Shown here: positions 36,634-45,645 of the stretch, piece by piece
How the letters are laid out: every line of letters starts with the position of its first letter
Numbering within the stretch: the stretch's first letter is position 1
DNA from: Caulobacter sp. RHG1
GTDB taxonomy: Bacteria > Pseudomonadota > Alphaproteobacteria > Caulobacterales > Caulobacteraceae
Reading direction: 5' to 3'
Assembly: GCF_013181195.1 (NCBI RefSeq)
Contig: NZ_SMZP01000007.1
Span: 62,001-126,000, forward strand
DNA length: 64,000 bases
Notes under the pieces: model-generated
The model's database searches: none
Told to the model about the DNA's origin: nothing
The model's input: the letters and a program-made list of their open reading frames with translations, nothing else
Made by a program: the position numbers and the translations under genes

Positions 36634-37830
36634 CTAGGACTTGCGCAGTTGCGGGGTGAAATACGCCTCGATCGAGTCCGCCACCGCATCGACCATCCGC
36701 TTGCGGCTGGACTTGGTGGTCAGGAACGCTTCGTCGTCGGGATTGGTGATGAAGCCCATCTCCAGCAGCACGGCCGGGATGTCCGGAGCCAGCAGCACGA
36801 TGAAGCCCGCGTCGCGGTGGCTGCGGCGTAGCAGCGCCGTCTCCTGGCCGACATTGGCCAGCAGCAGTTGAGCGAAAGCCGCCGAGCGGTTCTTGGTGGC
36901 GCGCTGCGACAGGTCCAGCAGGATCTGGCTGACGGCGCGATCGCGGCCCGGCATATTGGCCTTCATCAGCCAGTCGTCCTTCTCCAGGACGAGGCCGACG
37001 CGATCGGCGCCCTTGTCGGACAGCGTATAGACCGAGGCGCCGCGGGTGCTGGCGTCCGGACCGCTGTCGGCGTGCAGAGAGATAAAGAGGTCCGCATCGG
37101 CGCGGCGGGCGATCTGCACGCGCGATTCCAGCGGCACGAAGGTGTCGGTCTCGCGGGTCAGCACGACCTGATAGCGGCCCGAGCGCTCCAGGCGATCCTT
37201 GAGCGCCTTGGCCGCAGCAAGGGTCACTTCCTTCTCGTGGACGTTGGCGCCCAGCGAGCCGGGATCCTTGCCGCCGTGACCGGCGTCGATGACGATGACC
37301 TTCTTCAGGCGCAGCGGCGCGGCCTTGATCGGCGTGGACGCCTGGGTGACGCGCGGCAGGGTCTGCGGCGCAGCGCTGACGGCGCCGCCCACGGCCTTCA
37401 GATCGATGACATAGCGATAGGCCGTCGCGCCGTCGCCGGGCGGCAGCAGGAAGCGGCGGCGGACCTCGGCCTTGTCGGCCAGATCCAGGCGCAAGCGAGC
37501 GCCGCCGGCGGCCTCGTCGATGACCCAGCGCTTGACCAGGCCCTGGCCCGAGCCCTGCAGATCGCCGGAAACCACGACATTCGGCAGCGCCATCACCAGG
37601 CGCTGGTCCTTCATGCCGTCGGAAAGAAGCTTGCCCACCGCAGCGCGATCCAGGTCGATGACCACGCGGGTCTCGTTGCGGTCGCCGCCGAAACGCACTT
37701 TCTGCACACCCGCAGGCGCGGCCGGCCCCTGGGCCGTCGCCACAGCGACGCCAGCCGTCGTCAGGCCCCCGATGATCAGAGCCGCCCGAACCCAGCCCAT
37801 ACGGGCCAAACTGATAAGAACCTTACGCAT
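36634..37830 (-). CDS. amiC: AmiC, N-acetylmuramoyl-L-alanine amidase
   Basis: A 398-residue exported zinc amidase that removes stem peptides from peptidoglycan during daughter-cell separation. An N-terminal signal segment (about 12-33) is followed by an AMIN localisation domain (about 42-146) and an amidase_3 domain (about 176-393). Zinc ligands His185, Glu199 and His253 are visible, with the catalytic Glu in LLEMGFITN near residue 361. In C. crescentus AmiC is the single cell-separation amidase and needs LytM factors; the M23 peptidase and PBP1A nearby fit that setting. ATG 37830 is divergent from the long rne leader. Confidence 0.94.
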   Translation of the reverse strand: MRKVLISLARMGWVRAALIIGGLTTAGVAVATAQGPAAPAGVQKVRFGGDRNETRVVIDLDRAAVGKLLSDGMKDQRLVMALPNVVVSGDLQGSGQGLVKRWVIDEAAGGARLRLDLADKAEVRRRFLLPPGDGATAYRYVIDLKAVGGAVSAAPQTLPRVTQASTPIKAAPLRLKKVIVIDAGHGGKDPGSLGANVHEKEVTLAAAKALKDRLERSGRYQVVLTRETDTFVPLESRVQIARRADADLFISLHADSGPDASTRGASVYTLSDKGADRVGLVLEKDDWLMKANMPGRDRAVSQILLDLSQRATKNRSAAFAQLLLANVGQETALLRRSHRDAGFIVLLAPDIPAVLLEMGFITNPDDEAFLTTKSSRKRMVDAVADSIEAYFTPQLRKS

Positions 37831-38393
37831 ACCCGCCCGCGGTAGCCGGAACTGGTGAACCGATCGTCAATATCGTTCGGAGGCGGTAGCCAAAGGGTTA
37901 AGTCGAGACGCCGATCTCGGGTGCTTTTCTTTTGTGCGGCAATGTGGCTACAGTCCCGCCGCGCGCGTAGTCCGTGATCGTCACGTCTCCGCGCGAGCCG
38001 TCTGTGTTTCGAAAGTGGTCCTGAACCCCTTCCGGCGCGGAGGCGGCAGACTAGATAGTGTTCGAGACACGGCCGACCGAGTGGGCAAGACGCCTGCTTC
38101 GACGCGGTGTCGCGGGGCTCGCGTCGGGCTCACACGCCCCTTCGGCCCAAGGCTGAGAGTGGCGACGACGCGCCATCCGATCCGCGCAATCCGGCGCGGT
38201 AACAAGCACTCCAGTCCGCGCCTGTCGCGGTAAGGACAAAACGAAACCCCTATGGGCTGCGCCGCACCCGTCCGCCTTTGGCATCCGACCTCTCGCAACC
38301 GCACTGGCGGAGCGACGGACGGCGACGCGCGCGTCCTTCATTCATATCGGCGCCCGGGCCTCGCGCCCGCCGCGCGCCGTGGAGACTTCCTTA
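37831..38393 (+). promoter_or_regulatory. Long intergenic region holding the rne leader
   Basis: This is the only gap over 300 bp without a convincing gene. A -10-like GCTACA (37947-37952) would give an rne leader of some 435 nt, though no good -35 is visible. The region is GC-rich with many short self-complementary stretches, such as the ggcgcccgggcctcgcgcccgcc part near 38,350. RNase E messages in other bacteria are autoregulated through structured 5' leaders, and the length here is compatible with that. Small open frames inside overlap the rne start and show no family resemblance. Confidence 0.45.
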
Positions 38394-41123
38394 ATGTCGA
38401 AGAAGATGCTGATCGACGCAGCACACGCCGAAGAGACGCGTGTGGTCGTCGTGGACGGAACCCGGGTTGAAGAGTTCGATTTCGAAAGCCAGACCCGCAA
38501 ACAGCTTCGCGGTAACATCTATCTCGCCAAGGTGACGCGCGTCGAACCCAGCCTGCAGGCTGCGTTCATCGAGTACGGCGGTAACCGCCACGGCTTCCTG
38601 GCGTTCAACGAAATCCACCCGGATTACTACCAGATCCCGGTCGCCGACCGTGAAGCGCTGATGCGCGACGATTCGGGTGACGACGAGGACGACACCCCGA
38701 TCTCGCGTCGCGCCTCGGGCGGCGATGACGAGGATGACGGCAACGGTCGCGATCACGCCATCGACGACGATGAAGACGACGTCGAAGAAGAACTGGCGCG
38801 CCGCAAGCGTCGCCTGATGCGCAAGTACAAGATCCAGGAAGTGATCCGCCGCCGGCAGATCATGCTGGTTCAGGTCGTCAAGGAAGAGCGCGGCAACAAG
38901 GGCGCGGCTCTCACCACCTACCTCTCGCTGGCCGGCCGCTACGGCGTCCTGATGCCCAACACCGCCCGCGGCGGCGGCATCAGCCGCAAGATCACGGCGG
39001 TGACCGACCGCAAGCGCCTGAAGAGCGTCGTTCAGAGCCTGGACGTGCCGCAGGGCATGGGCCTGATCGTCCGCACGGCCGGCGCCAAGCGCACCAAGGC
39101 TGAGGTCAAGCGCGACTACGAGTATCTGCTGCGTCTGTGGGAAAACATCCGCGAGAACACGCTGCACTCGATCGCGCCGGCGCTGATCTACGAGGAAGAA
39201 GACCTCGTCAAACGCGCCATCCGCGACATGTACGACAAGGACCTGGACGGCATCTGGGTCGAAGGCGACGCCGGCTACAAGGAAGCGCGCGACTTCATGC
39301 GCATGCTGATGCCGAGCCAGGCCAAGAAGGTCTTCAACTACCGCGACCCGACCCCGCTGTTCGTGAAGAACAAGATCGAGGACCATCTGGCCCAGATCTA
39401 TTCGCCGGTCGTGCCGCTGCGTTCGGGCGGCTATCTGGTCATCAACCAGACCGAGGCCCTGGTCGCCATCGACGTCAACTCGGGCAAGGCCACGCGCGAG
39501 CGCAACATCGAGGCCACCGCGCTGAAGACCAATGTCGAGGCCGCCGAGGAAGCCGCTCGCCAGCTGCGCCTGCGCGACCTGGCCGGCCTGATCGTCATCG
39601 ACTTCATCGACATGGATGAAGGCAAGAACAACCGCACGGTCGAGAAGGTCCTGAAGGACGCCCTGAAGGACGACCGCGCCCGCATCCAGATGGGCAAGAT
39701 CTCGGGCTTCGGCCTCATGGAGATCAGCCGCCAGCGTCGCCGCACCGGCGTGCTGGAAGGCACCACCCACGTCTGCGAACACTGCGAAGGCACCGGCCGC
39801 GTCCGCTCGGTCGAATCCAGCGCCCTGGCCGCCCTGCGCGCGGTCGAGGCCGAAGCCCTGAAGGGTTCGGGTTCGGTGATCCTGAAGGTCGCCCGTTCGG
39901 TCGGCCTCTATATCCTCAACGAAAAGCGCGCCTATCTGCAGCGCCTGCTGCAGACGCACGGCCTGCACGTCACCGTCGTGGTCGACGACAGCCTGCACGC
40001 CGGCGACCAGGAAATCGAGCGCACCGAGCTGGGCGAGCGCATCGCCGTCGCTCCGGCGCCCTATGTCGAGGAAGATGACGGCTTCGACGCCGACGCCTTC
40101 GCCGACGAGGAAGAAGACGACGAGATCATCGACGACGAGGACGAAGACGACGTCGAACGCGAAGACACCGACGACGACGACGCCTCGGCCCGCAAGCAGG
40201 CCCGCGACGACGATCGCGGCGACCGCAAGGGCCGTCGTGGCCGTCGCGACCGCGGCCGCGGCCGTGGTCGTCGCGACGAGCGTGAAGCCGACGCCGAGAT
40301 CGAAGCCGACGAAGACGACGCCGAGGGCGATGCCGACGGCCGCGCCGAGTTCGGTGGCGAGGAAGACGACGACGACCGTCGCCGTCGCCGTCGCCGCGGC
40401 CGCCGTGGCGGTCGCCGTGGCGGTCGTGAGGACGGCGATCGTCCGGCCGACGCCTTCGTCTGGATCCGTCCGCGCGTCCCGTTCGGCGAGAACGTCTTCA
40501 CCTGGCACGACCCCGCCGTCCTGGTCGGCGGCAACAGCGAACCGCGCCGTCCGGCGCCGGAAGCCCGCGCCGAAGTCGAAACGGTCGAACGCGCCGAGCG
40601 TCCTGAGCGTCCCGAGCGCGAGGAACGTGAAGGCGGCCGTCGCGAGCGTGGCCGTCGCGGCCGTGACCGCGGTCGCCGTGGCGAGCGCGCCGAGGCCGCC
40701 GAGGTCGCTCCGGTCGAGACCGTAGTCGCCGAGCAAGCCGCTGAACCGGCCGAGCCGTTCGAAGCCCCGATCCTGGCTCCGCCCGTGATCGCCGGCCCGC
40801 CGGCCGACGTCTGGGTCGAGCTGCCCGAGGCCGAAGAAGCGCCGAAGAAGCCCAAGCGCACCCGCTCGCGCAGCAAGAAGGCCGCCGAGCCGGCGCCGGA
40901 AGCGGTCGAGGCGGTCGCCGAAGCCGTGACCGAAAGCGTCGCTGTGGTTCCGCCGGAACCCGAGGCGGCTCCCGAGCCTGTCGTCGAAGCGGCGCCGGAA
41001 CCGGTCGTCGCACCGGAGCCTGAGCCCGTCGTGGAGGCTGCGCCCGCAGCCCCGGCCGAACCCGATCCGAATGAGATCGGCACGCCGCCCGAAAAGCCCC
41101 GCAAGGGCTGGTGGCGCCGCTAG
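38394..41123 (+). CDS. rne: Ribonuclease E
   Basis: A 909-residue endoribonuclease and degradosome scaffold. The S1 domain (about 36-165) is interrupted by an acidic insertion (92-135, Asp/Glu rich). Catalytic Asp360 (VAIDVNSGKAT) and Asp403 (VIDFIDMD) and the zinc-link cysteines 461/464 (CEHC) are intact. From about 560 the chain is disordered: acidic blocks, RG-rich blocks and Pro/Ala repeats, which in Caulobacter drive BR-body condensates. The last residues, PRKGWWRR, contain the GWW motif that binds PNPase. ATG 38394 has GGAG 10 nt upstream; GTG 38379 would add five unconserved residues. A strong terminator follows. Confidence 0.97.
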   Translation: MSKKMLIDAAHAEETRVVVVDGTRVEEFDFESQTRKQLRGNIYLAKVTRVEPSLQAAFIEYGGNRHGFLAFNEIHPDYYQIPVADREALMRDDSGDDEDDTPISRRASGGDDEDDGNGRDHAIDDDEDDVEEELARRKRRLMRKYKIQEVIRRRQIMLVQVVKEERGNKGAALTTYLSLAGRYGVLMPNTARGGGISRKITAVTDRKRLKSVVQSLDVPQGMGLIVRTAGAKRTKAEVKRDYEYLLRLWENIRENTLHSIAPALIYEEEDLVKRAIRDMYDKDLDGIWVEGDAGYKEARDFMRMLMPSQAKKVFNYRDPTPLFVKNKIEDHLAQIYSPVVPLRSGGYLVINQTEALVAIDVNSGKATRERNIEATALKTNVEAAEEAARQLRLRDLAGLIVIDFIDMDEGKNNRTVEKVLKDALKDDRARIQMGKISGFGLMEISRQRRRTGVLEGTTHVCEHCEGTGRVRSVESSALAALRAVEAEALKGSGSVILKVARSVGLYILNEKRAYLQRLLQTHGLHVTVVVDDSLHAGDQEIERTELGERIAVAPAPYVEEDDGFDADAFADEEEDDEIIDDEDEDDVEREDTDDDDASARKQARDDDRGDRKGRRGRRDRGRGRGRRDEREADAEIEADEDDAEGDADGRAEFGGEEDDDDRRRRRRRGRRGGRRGGREDGDRPADAFVWIRPRVPFGENVFTWHDPAVLVGGNSEPRRPAPEARAEVETVERAERPERPEREEREGGRRERGRRGRDRGRRGERAEAAEVAPVETVVAEQAAEPAEPFEAPILAPPVIAGPPADVWVELPEAEEAPKKPKRTRSRSKKAAEPAPEAVEAVAEAVTESVAVVPPEPEAAPEPVVEAAPEPVVAPEPEPVVEAAPAAPAEPDPNEIGTPPEKPRKGWWRR

Positions 41124-41137
41124 GCTGACCTGAAGAT

Positions 41138-41172
41138 GGCCCGTGCGTCGCCTGACGCGCGGGCCTTTTTCG
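41138..41172 (+). terminator. Intrinsic terminator of rne
   Basis: GGCCCGTGCGTC (41138-41149) pairs with GACGCGCGGGCC (41154-41165) with one G-U wobble around GCCT, followed by TTTTT. It lies 14 bp after the stop. Confidence 0.93.
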
Positions 41173-41264
41173 TTGTGGGGCAAAGCGGAACCCTTGTTCC
41201 CTCGCCTTTTGAATCCAAGTTAGACTGGTCGTGGTTCGCGGGGGCGCGATCTGGAGATCATGCG

Positions 41265-42671
41265 ATGACCTCGCGTAGTGGACGTGTTGGACGGCGATTT
41301 GGCGTGGCTGCAGCCGCGCTATCCGTCCTTGCGTCCGGAGCCGTCGTCACGTCCGCCTCGGCCCAGTCCCTGATCCGGGACACCGAGATCGAGGAAATCC
41401 TTCATCACGACTCCGCCCCGATCTTCGCGGCGGCGGGCCTGGAGCCCAAGAACGTCAGGATCCTGATCGTCGGCGATAAGTCGCTGAACGCCTTCGCCAC
41501 GCCGGGTTTGCAGATGGGCCTCAACACCGGCCTGATTCTGCAGACCGAGAACCCTAACCAGCTGCGCGGCGTCATTGCGCACGAGACCGGGCACCTGGCC
41601 GGCGGCCACCCGATCCGCTCCGACGAGATGATGAAGGCCGGCCTCAAGCCGATGATCCTGACCATGGGCTTAGGGATCCTGGCCGCCCTTGCCGGCTCGG
41701 TCGATGGCGGCGCGATGCTGATCGCCAATTCCCAATATGCGGGCGCGCTGGGCGCGCTGGGCTATAGCCGCGAGCAGGAATCGCGCGCCGACCAGGCCGG
41801 GGCCGGCTTCCTGGAAGCCACCAACCAGTCGGGCCGCGGCCTCGTCGAGTTCTTCGACAACTTCCGCTACCAGGAGGTCTTCGACCAAGCTCGACGCTTC
41901 GCCTATTTCCGTAGCCACCCGCTGTCCTCGGAACGGATCGAGGTGCTGCGCAGCCGCGTCGAGCGCCAGCCGCACTATACCGCCGTCGACACGCCCGAGG
42001 ATCTGGCCCAGCACGAGGTCATGAAGGCCAAGCTGGAAGGCTTCCTGAACCCTCAGGTCGCCCTGATGAAGTACAAGGAAACCGACACCGGTTTCCCGGC
42101 GCGCTACGCCCGAGCCATCGCCTACTACCAGATGAAGGACCCCGACCGGGCCCTCTCCCTGATCGACGGCCTGCTGGCCGACCATCCCGATAATCCCTAC
42201 CTCTGGGAATTGAAGGGCCAGGTCTTGTTCGAATTCAACCGCGTCGACCAAGCCGAGGAACCACAGCGCAAGTCCGTGGCGCTCAAGCCCGATGCGGCCT
42301 TGCTGCGAGTCAATCTGGGTCAGACGTTGATTGGCTTGAAGGACCCGAAGAAGGTCGAGGAAGGCGTCCAGGAGCTTAAGCGCAGCCTGCTGAACGAACC
42401 CGACAACTCGGTGGCCTGGCGCCTGCTGGCCCAGGCCTATGACACTCAGAAAAAGGATGGCGAAGCCCGTCTGGCCACCGCCGAACAGTACTATTCGCTG
42501 GGCGCGGTCAGCGAAGCCAAGGTCTTCGCCATGCGAGCCCGTGAGCTGTTGACCAAGAACACCCCCGACTGGCGCCGCGCCACCGACATCGTCCTGGCCT
42601 CGCGGCCGTCCAACCAGGAGCTGAAGGACCTGGCCAAGGACGGTCTCGCGCCTTCCCCTGCCGGCCACTAG
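41265..42671 (+). CDS. M48-family metallopeptidase with TPR repeats, BepA-like
   Basis: A 468-residue periplasmic protein. A signal peptide (1 to about 33, ending ASAQ) is followed by an M48 peptidase domain with His106-Glu-Thr-Gly-His110 and a downstream SREQESRADQAG that supplies the third zinc ligand. Residues from about 290 hold TPR-like helices (ARAIAYYQMKDPDRALSLIDGLLADHPDN). This is the layout of BepA/YfgC, which degrades or assists stalled outer-membrane proteins such as LptD. GGAG is 8 nt before ATG 41265. A DsbA-like lipoprotein gene follows after 24 bp. Confidence 0.9.
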   Translation: MTSRSGRVGRRFGVAAAALSVLASGAVVTSASAQSLIRDTEIEEILHHDSAPIFAAAGLEPKNVRILIVGDKSLNAFATPGLQMGLNTGLILQTENPNQLRGVIAHETGHLAGGHPIRSDEMMKAGLKPMILTMGLGILAALAGSVDGGAMLIANSQYAGALGALGYSREQESRADQAGAGFLEATNQSGRGLVEFFDNFRYQEVFDQARRFAYFRSHPLSSERIEVLRSRVERQPHYTAVDTPEDLAQHEVMKAKLEGFLNPQVALMKYKETDTGFPARYARAIAYYQMKDPDRALSLIDGLLADHPDNPYLWELKGQVLFEFNRVDQAEEPQRKSVALKPDAALLRVNLGQTLIGLKDPKKVEEGVQELKRSLLNEPDNSVAWRLLAQAYDTQKKDGEARLATAEQYYSLGAVSEAKVFAMRARELLTKNTPDWRRATDIVLASRPSNQELKDLAKDGLAPSPAGH

Positions 42672-42695
42672 GCCGCCTACCGACCTGAGATTTCC

Positions 42696-43439
42696 ATGAC
42701 CCTGCTCCGTCGCGCCGCGACCCTCGCCCTCCCCCTGGCCGTCGCCGGTCTGGCCCTCGCCGGCTGCGAGCGGCCCGATCCCAAACCCAGCGATCGGTTC
42801 GGCGAAAAGGTCCGCGCCTACCTGCTCGAGCACCCCGAGGTGCTGATGGAGGCCAGCGCCAAGCTGCAGGAAAAGCAGGTCGCCCAGCAGGCTGCCGACG
42901 CCCAGAAGTCCATCGGTCAGTACCGGCAGGCCATCGAGCGCGACCCGCGCGACATCGTCATCAATCCGACCGGCACGATCACCGTCACCGAGTTCTTCGA
43001 CTACCGCTGCAGCTTCTGCCGCCACGCCACGCCCGAGATCGTCGAGCTGGTCCAGAAGAACCCCGACGTGCGCCTGGTGCTGAAGGACTTCGTGATCTTT
43101 GGCAACGACAGCGAAGCCGCGGCCCGTATCGCCCTCGGCTCCAAGGACCAGGGCAAGAGCCTGGAACTCTACAAGGCACTGATGGCCGAGAACGCCTTGG
43201 ACGCCGCCGGCGCTCTGCGGATCGCCCAAGGCCTGGGTATCGATCTGGCCAAGGCCAAGGCCGCCGGCGAGAGCCAGGCCGTCACCCAGCATCTGGCCGA
43301 CACCAGCGCCCTGGCCAAGACCCTGGGTCTGCAAGGCACCCCGGCCTTCATCGTCGGCGAGACCCTGGTTCCGGGCGCAGACATCAACGCCCTGAAACTG
43401 GCGATCGACCAGACCCGCGCCAGCAAGGCGAAGGGCTGA
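42696..43439 (+). CDS. DsbA-family thioredoxin-fold lipoprotein
   Basis: A 247-residue exported protein. The signal peptide ends in a lipobox Leu-Ala-Gly-Cys24, so it is probably lipid-anchored in the envelope. An alpha-helical linker (about 35-85) precedes a thioredoxin-fold domain with redox Cys105-Ser-Phe-Cys108 and a cis-proline in LQGTPAFIVG. CSFC is a variant of the usual DsbA CPHC. It resembles the DsbA/BdbD/ScsC-like group and may oxidise or reshuffle disulfides. It is probably co-transcribed with the BepA-like gene, as disulfides matter for LptD folding; that link is inference. Confidence 0.88.
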   Translation: MTLLRRAATLALPLAVAGLALAGCERPDPKPSDRFGEKVRAYLLEHPEVLMEASAKLQEKQVAQQAADAQKSIGQYRQAIERDPRDIVINPTGTITVTEFFDYRCSFCRHATPEIVELVQKNPDVRLVLKDFVIFGNDSEAAARIALGSKDQGKSLELYKALMAENALDAAGALRIAQGLGIDLAKAKAAGESQAVTQHLADTSALAKTLGLQGTPAFIVGETLVPGADINALKLAIDQTRASKAKG

Positions 43440-43444
43440 GGCAA

Positions 43445-43481
43445 TCGCCCTCGCCGTGCGACAAACGCAGGGCGAGGGCGA
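43445..43481. terminator. Hairpin between convergent dsbA-like and thiG genes
   Basis: TCGCCCTCGCC (43445-43455) pairs with GGCGAGGGCGA (43471-43481) over 11 bp, and TGCG/CGCA inside adds 4 bp around ACAAA. There is no T run. It is likely a shared transcript end for both strands. Confidence 0.6.
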
Positions 43482-43486
43482 CTGGC

Positions 43487-44299
43487 TTAGATGAGGCCCG
43501 CCAGCGGCGAGCTGGGGTCCGCGTACAGGCGCTTCTGCATCCGGCCGGCCAGATAGGCTTCGCGGCCGGCAATGACCGCGTGTTTCATGGCCTTGGCCAT
43601 GCGGATCGGGTCCTTGGCTTCGGCGATGGCGGTGTTCATCAGGATGGCGTCACAGCCCAGCTCCATGCCGATGGCCGCGTCCGAGGCGGTGCCGACGCCA
43701 GCGTCGACCAGGACCGGGACCTTGGCGTTCTCGACGATGATCCGCAGGTTGACGCGGTTCTGGATGCCCAGGCCCGAGCCGATCGGGGCGCCCAGCGGCA
43801 TGATCGCCACGGCGCCGGCGTCTTCCAGCTTGCGGGCGTAGACCGGATCGTCGGAGCAGTAGACCATCACCTGAAAGCCCTCGGAGACCAGCAGCTTCAG
43901 CGAGCGCAGGGTCTCTTCCATGTCGGGATAGAGGGTCTTGGGGTCGCTGAGGACTTCCAGCTTGACCAGGTCCCAGCCGCCGGCCTCGCGGGCCAGGCGC
44001 AGGGTGCGCACGGCGTCCTCGCCGGTGAAGCAGCCTGCCGTGTTGGGCAGATAGGTGAACTCGGTGGGCTTGACGTAGTCGACCAGCAGCGGCTGGGTCG
44101 GGTCGGTCAGGTTCACGCGGCGCACGGCCACGGTGACGATCTCGGCCCCTGCCGCGCGGGCGGCGGCGGCGTTGGTCGCATAGTCCTTGTACTTCCCCGT
44201 GCCGACGATCAGGCGCGAGCGGAAGGTGCGGCCGGCGACGGTCCAGGTTTCGTCGGTGTCGGGAGCCGAGACGGAGTCGGGGGAAACGTGCGCGTTCAT
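43487..44299 (-). CDS. thiG: Thiazole synthase ThiG
   Basis: A 270-residue TIM-barrel enzyme that joins deoxyxylulose phosphate, dehydroglycine and ThiS thiocarboxylate sulfur to make the thiazole of thiamine. Lys113 (in [10 protein letters not shown]) forms the substrate Schiff base. The [36 protein letters not shown] and [19 protein letters not shown] motifs are all intact. ATG 44299 gives a 20-residue N-terminal lead before the barrel. It lies 45 bp downstream of thiS, with which it should be co-transcribed. Confidence 0.97.
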   Translation of the reverse strand: MNAHVSPDSVSAPDTDETWTVAGRTFRSRLIVGTGKYKDYATNAAAARAAGAEIVTVAVRRVNLTDPTQPLLVDYVKPTEFTYLPNTAGCFTGEDAVRTLRLAREAGGWDLVKLEVLSDPKTLYPDMEETLRSLKLLVSEGFQVMVYCSDDPVYARKLEDAGAVAIMPLGAPIGSGLGIQNRVNLRIIVENAKVPVLVDAGVGTASDAAIGMELGCDAILMNTAIAEAKDPIRMAKAMKHAVIAGREAYLAGRMQKRLYADPSSPLAGLI

Positions 44300-44344
44300 G
44301 CGGCTGGTTTACGCCCCGTCAGCCGGCGTTTCAAATGTCCAGGA

Positions 44345-44545
44345 TCAGCCGCCGCCGATAAAAGTGACGATCTCGATGCGGTCGCCGTCGGCCAGGGCCG
44401 TATCGCCATAGGTCGAGCGCGGGGCGATCTCGAGATTGCGCTCGACCGCCACCTTGCGGGCGTCCAGGCCCAGCTGAGCCACCAGATCGGCGATCGTGAC
44501 CACCCCGGCCACGTCCCGTTCTTCCCCGTTCAGTAAAAGCCTCAT
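44345..44545 (-). CDS. thiS: ThiS, sulfur carrier protein
   Basis: A 66-residue ubiquitin-like protein that carries sulfur as a C-terminal thiocarboxylate to ThiG. It ends FIGGG, giving the required Gly-Gly terminus, and has the LNGEERDV and VAVERNLEI strands typical of ThiS. GGAGG lies 4 nt before ATG 44545, which fixes the start; a longer upstream frame is unsupported. No TPP riboswitch is visible in the 79-bp gap shared with aroQ. Confidence 0.93.
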   Translation of the reverse strand: MRLLLNGEERDVAGVVTIADLVAQLGLDARKVAVERNLEIAPRSTYGDTALADGDRIEIVTFIGGG

Positions 44546-44624
44546 CTCACCTCCGAAGCGAGCCGTGCTTGTGACCCGGCGGAACCGGCTATACAAGACC
44601 TCCCGGAATCGACGGCGGAGCCGC

Positions 44625-45065
44625 ATGGTAAAACCGATCCACGTGCTGAGCGGACCCAATCTCAACCTGTTGGGGACCCGCGAGCCTGAGATTTACGGCA
44701 AGGACACCCTCGACGATGTCCGGGCGCGCTGCGAGGCGCGGGCGGCTTCGCGCGGGCTTTCGGTGGTTTTCCGCCAGTCCAATCATGAGGGTGTGCTGAT
44801 CGATTGGGTTCAGGAGGCGCGTGAGTCGGCCTCGGCCTTGATCCTCAATCCGGCTGGCTACGGCCACACTTCGATCGCGCTTCTGGATGCGCTCAAGACC
44901 TTGAGCATCCCGGTGATTGAGTGCCACCTGTCCAATCCGGCGGCGCGGGAGGAATTCCGCCGCCACACCTATGTTTCGCTGGCCGCCACGGGGATCGTCT
45001 CCGGGTTCGGCGCGGCGAGCTACGAACTGGCGATCGAGGCCGCTTTCGGCCTGATCGGCGTTTAA
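44625..45065 (+). CDS. aroQ: Type II 3-dehydroquinate dehydratase
   Basis: A 146-residue dodecameric-type enzyme converting 3-dehydroquinate to 3-dehydroshikimate in the shikimate pathway. It has [18 protein letters not shown] with the catalytic tyrosine, [27 protein letters not shown] and [24 protein letters not shown] precedes ATG 44625. It starts the aroQ-accB-accC cluster common in proteobacteria and is divergent from thiS. Confidence 0.97.
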   Translation: MVKPIHVLSGPNLNLLGTREPEIYGKDTLDDVRARCEARAASRGLSVVFRQSNHEGVLIDWVQEARESASALILNPAGYGHTSIALLDALKTLSIPVIECHLSNPAAREEFRRHTYVSLAATGIVSGFGAASYELAIEAAFGLIGV

Positions 45066-45127
45066 CAACGATATCGCACCGGCGTTTTCCGCCGCCGTCG
45101 CGCTACAGAAGAACAAGGTAAGCTTCC

Positions 45128-45640
45128 ATGTCGAACCCCAAGGCCCCCGCCGATCCGGTCGAAGCTCCGGCCATCGACGCCCGTCTGGTCCGCAAGCTGG
45201 CGGACATCCTGAAGGACACCGGCCTGTCGGAGATCGAGGTCGAGCACGCCGGCCTGAAGATCCGCGTGGCGCGCGAACTGACCGCCGCGCCCGTCAACTA
45301 CGTCCAGCAGGCCGCGCCGGCCTACGCTCCGGCTCCGGTCGCCGCCGCGCCGACTCCGGCCGCTGCGCCAGTCGCTGAAGCCGCGCCGGCTCCGGCCGCC
45401 GTCCGTGGCGACGCTGTGAAGTCGCCGATGGTCGGCACCGTCTATCTCTCGCCCCAGCCCGGCGCCGACGCCTTCATCAAGGTGGGCGACACCGTTTCGG
45501 CCGGCCAGACCCTGCTGATCGTCGAAGCCATGAAGACCATGAACCCGATCTCAGCCCCGAAGGCCGGCAAGGTCGTCGAGATCCTGGTCGCCGACGCCCA
45601 GCCCGTCGAGTTCGGCGAGCCGCTCGTCGTCATCGAGTAG
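45128..45640 (+). CDS. accB: AccB, biotin carboxyl carrier protein
   Basis: A 170-residue subunit of acetyl-CoA carboxylase for fatty acid synthesis. Lys136 in EAMKTMN is the biotinylation site. An Ala/Pro-rich flexible linker (about 60-92) joins the N-terminal region to the biotinyl domain. It is 62 bp after aroQ and 5 bp before accC, so aroQ-accB-accC probably share a transcript. Confidence 0.97.
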   Translation: MSNPKAPADPVEAPAIDARLVRKLADILKDTGLSEIEVEHAGLKIRVARELTAAPVNYVQQAAPAYAPAPVAAAPTPAAAPVAEAAPAPAAVRGDAVKSPMVGTVYLSPQPGADAFIKVGDTVSAGQTLLIVEAMKTMNPISAPKAGKVVEILVADAQPVEFGEPLVVIE

Positions 45641-45645
45641 CCCGC

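Noticed and set aside
38252-38470. A 72-codon open frame overlapping the rne start, possible upstream regulator
   Set aside because: It runs far into rne in another frame, has no clear ribosome binding site and is Arg-rich in the manner of random GC-rich frames.
40060-41110. Repeats of Asp, Arg-Gly and Pro-Ala in rne considered as a tandem DNA repeat
   Set aside because: The DNA is low complexity but lacks regular unit repeats; it is explained by the disordered tail of RNase E.
38391-41183. A 930-codon open frame antisense to rne
   Set aside because: It arises from the repetitive GC-rich rne sequence; its low-complexity product has no recognisable domain and would start in the downstream terminator region.
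44546-44624. Search for a TPP riboswitch upstream of thiSG
   Set aside because: The 79-bp gap to aroQ is too short for a full thi-box and no conserved CUGAGA-type segment is visible.
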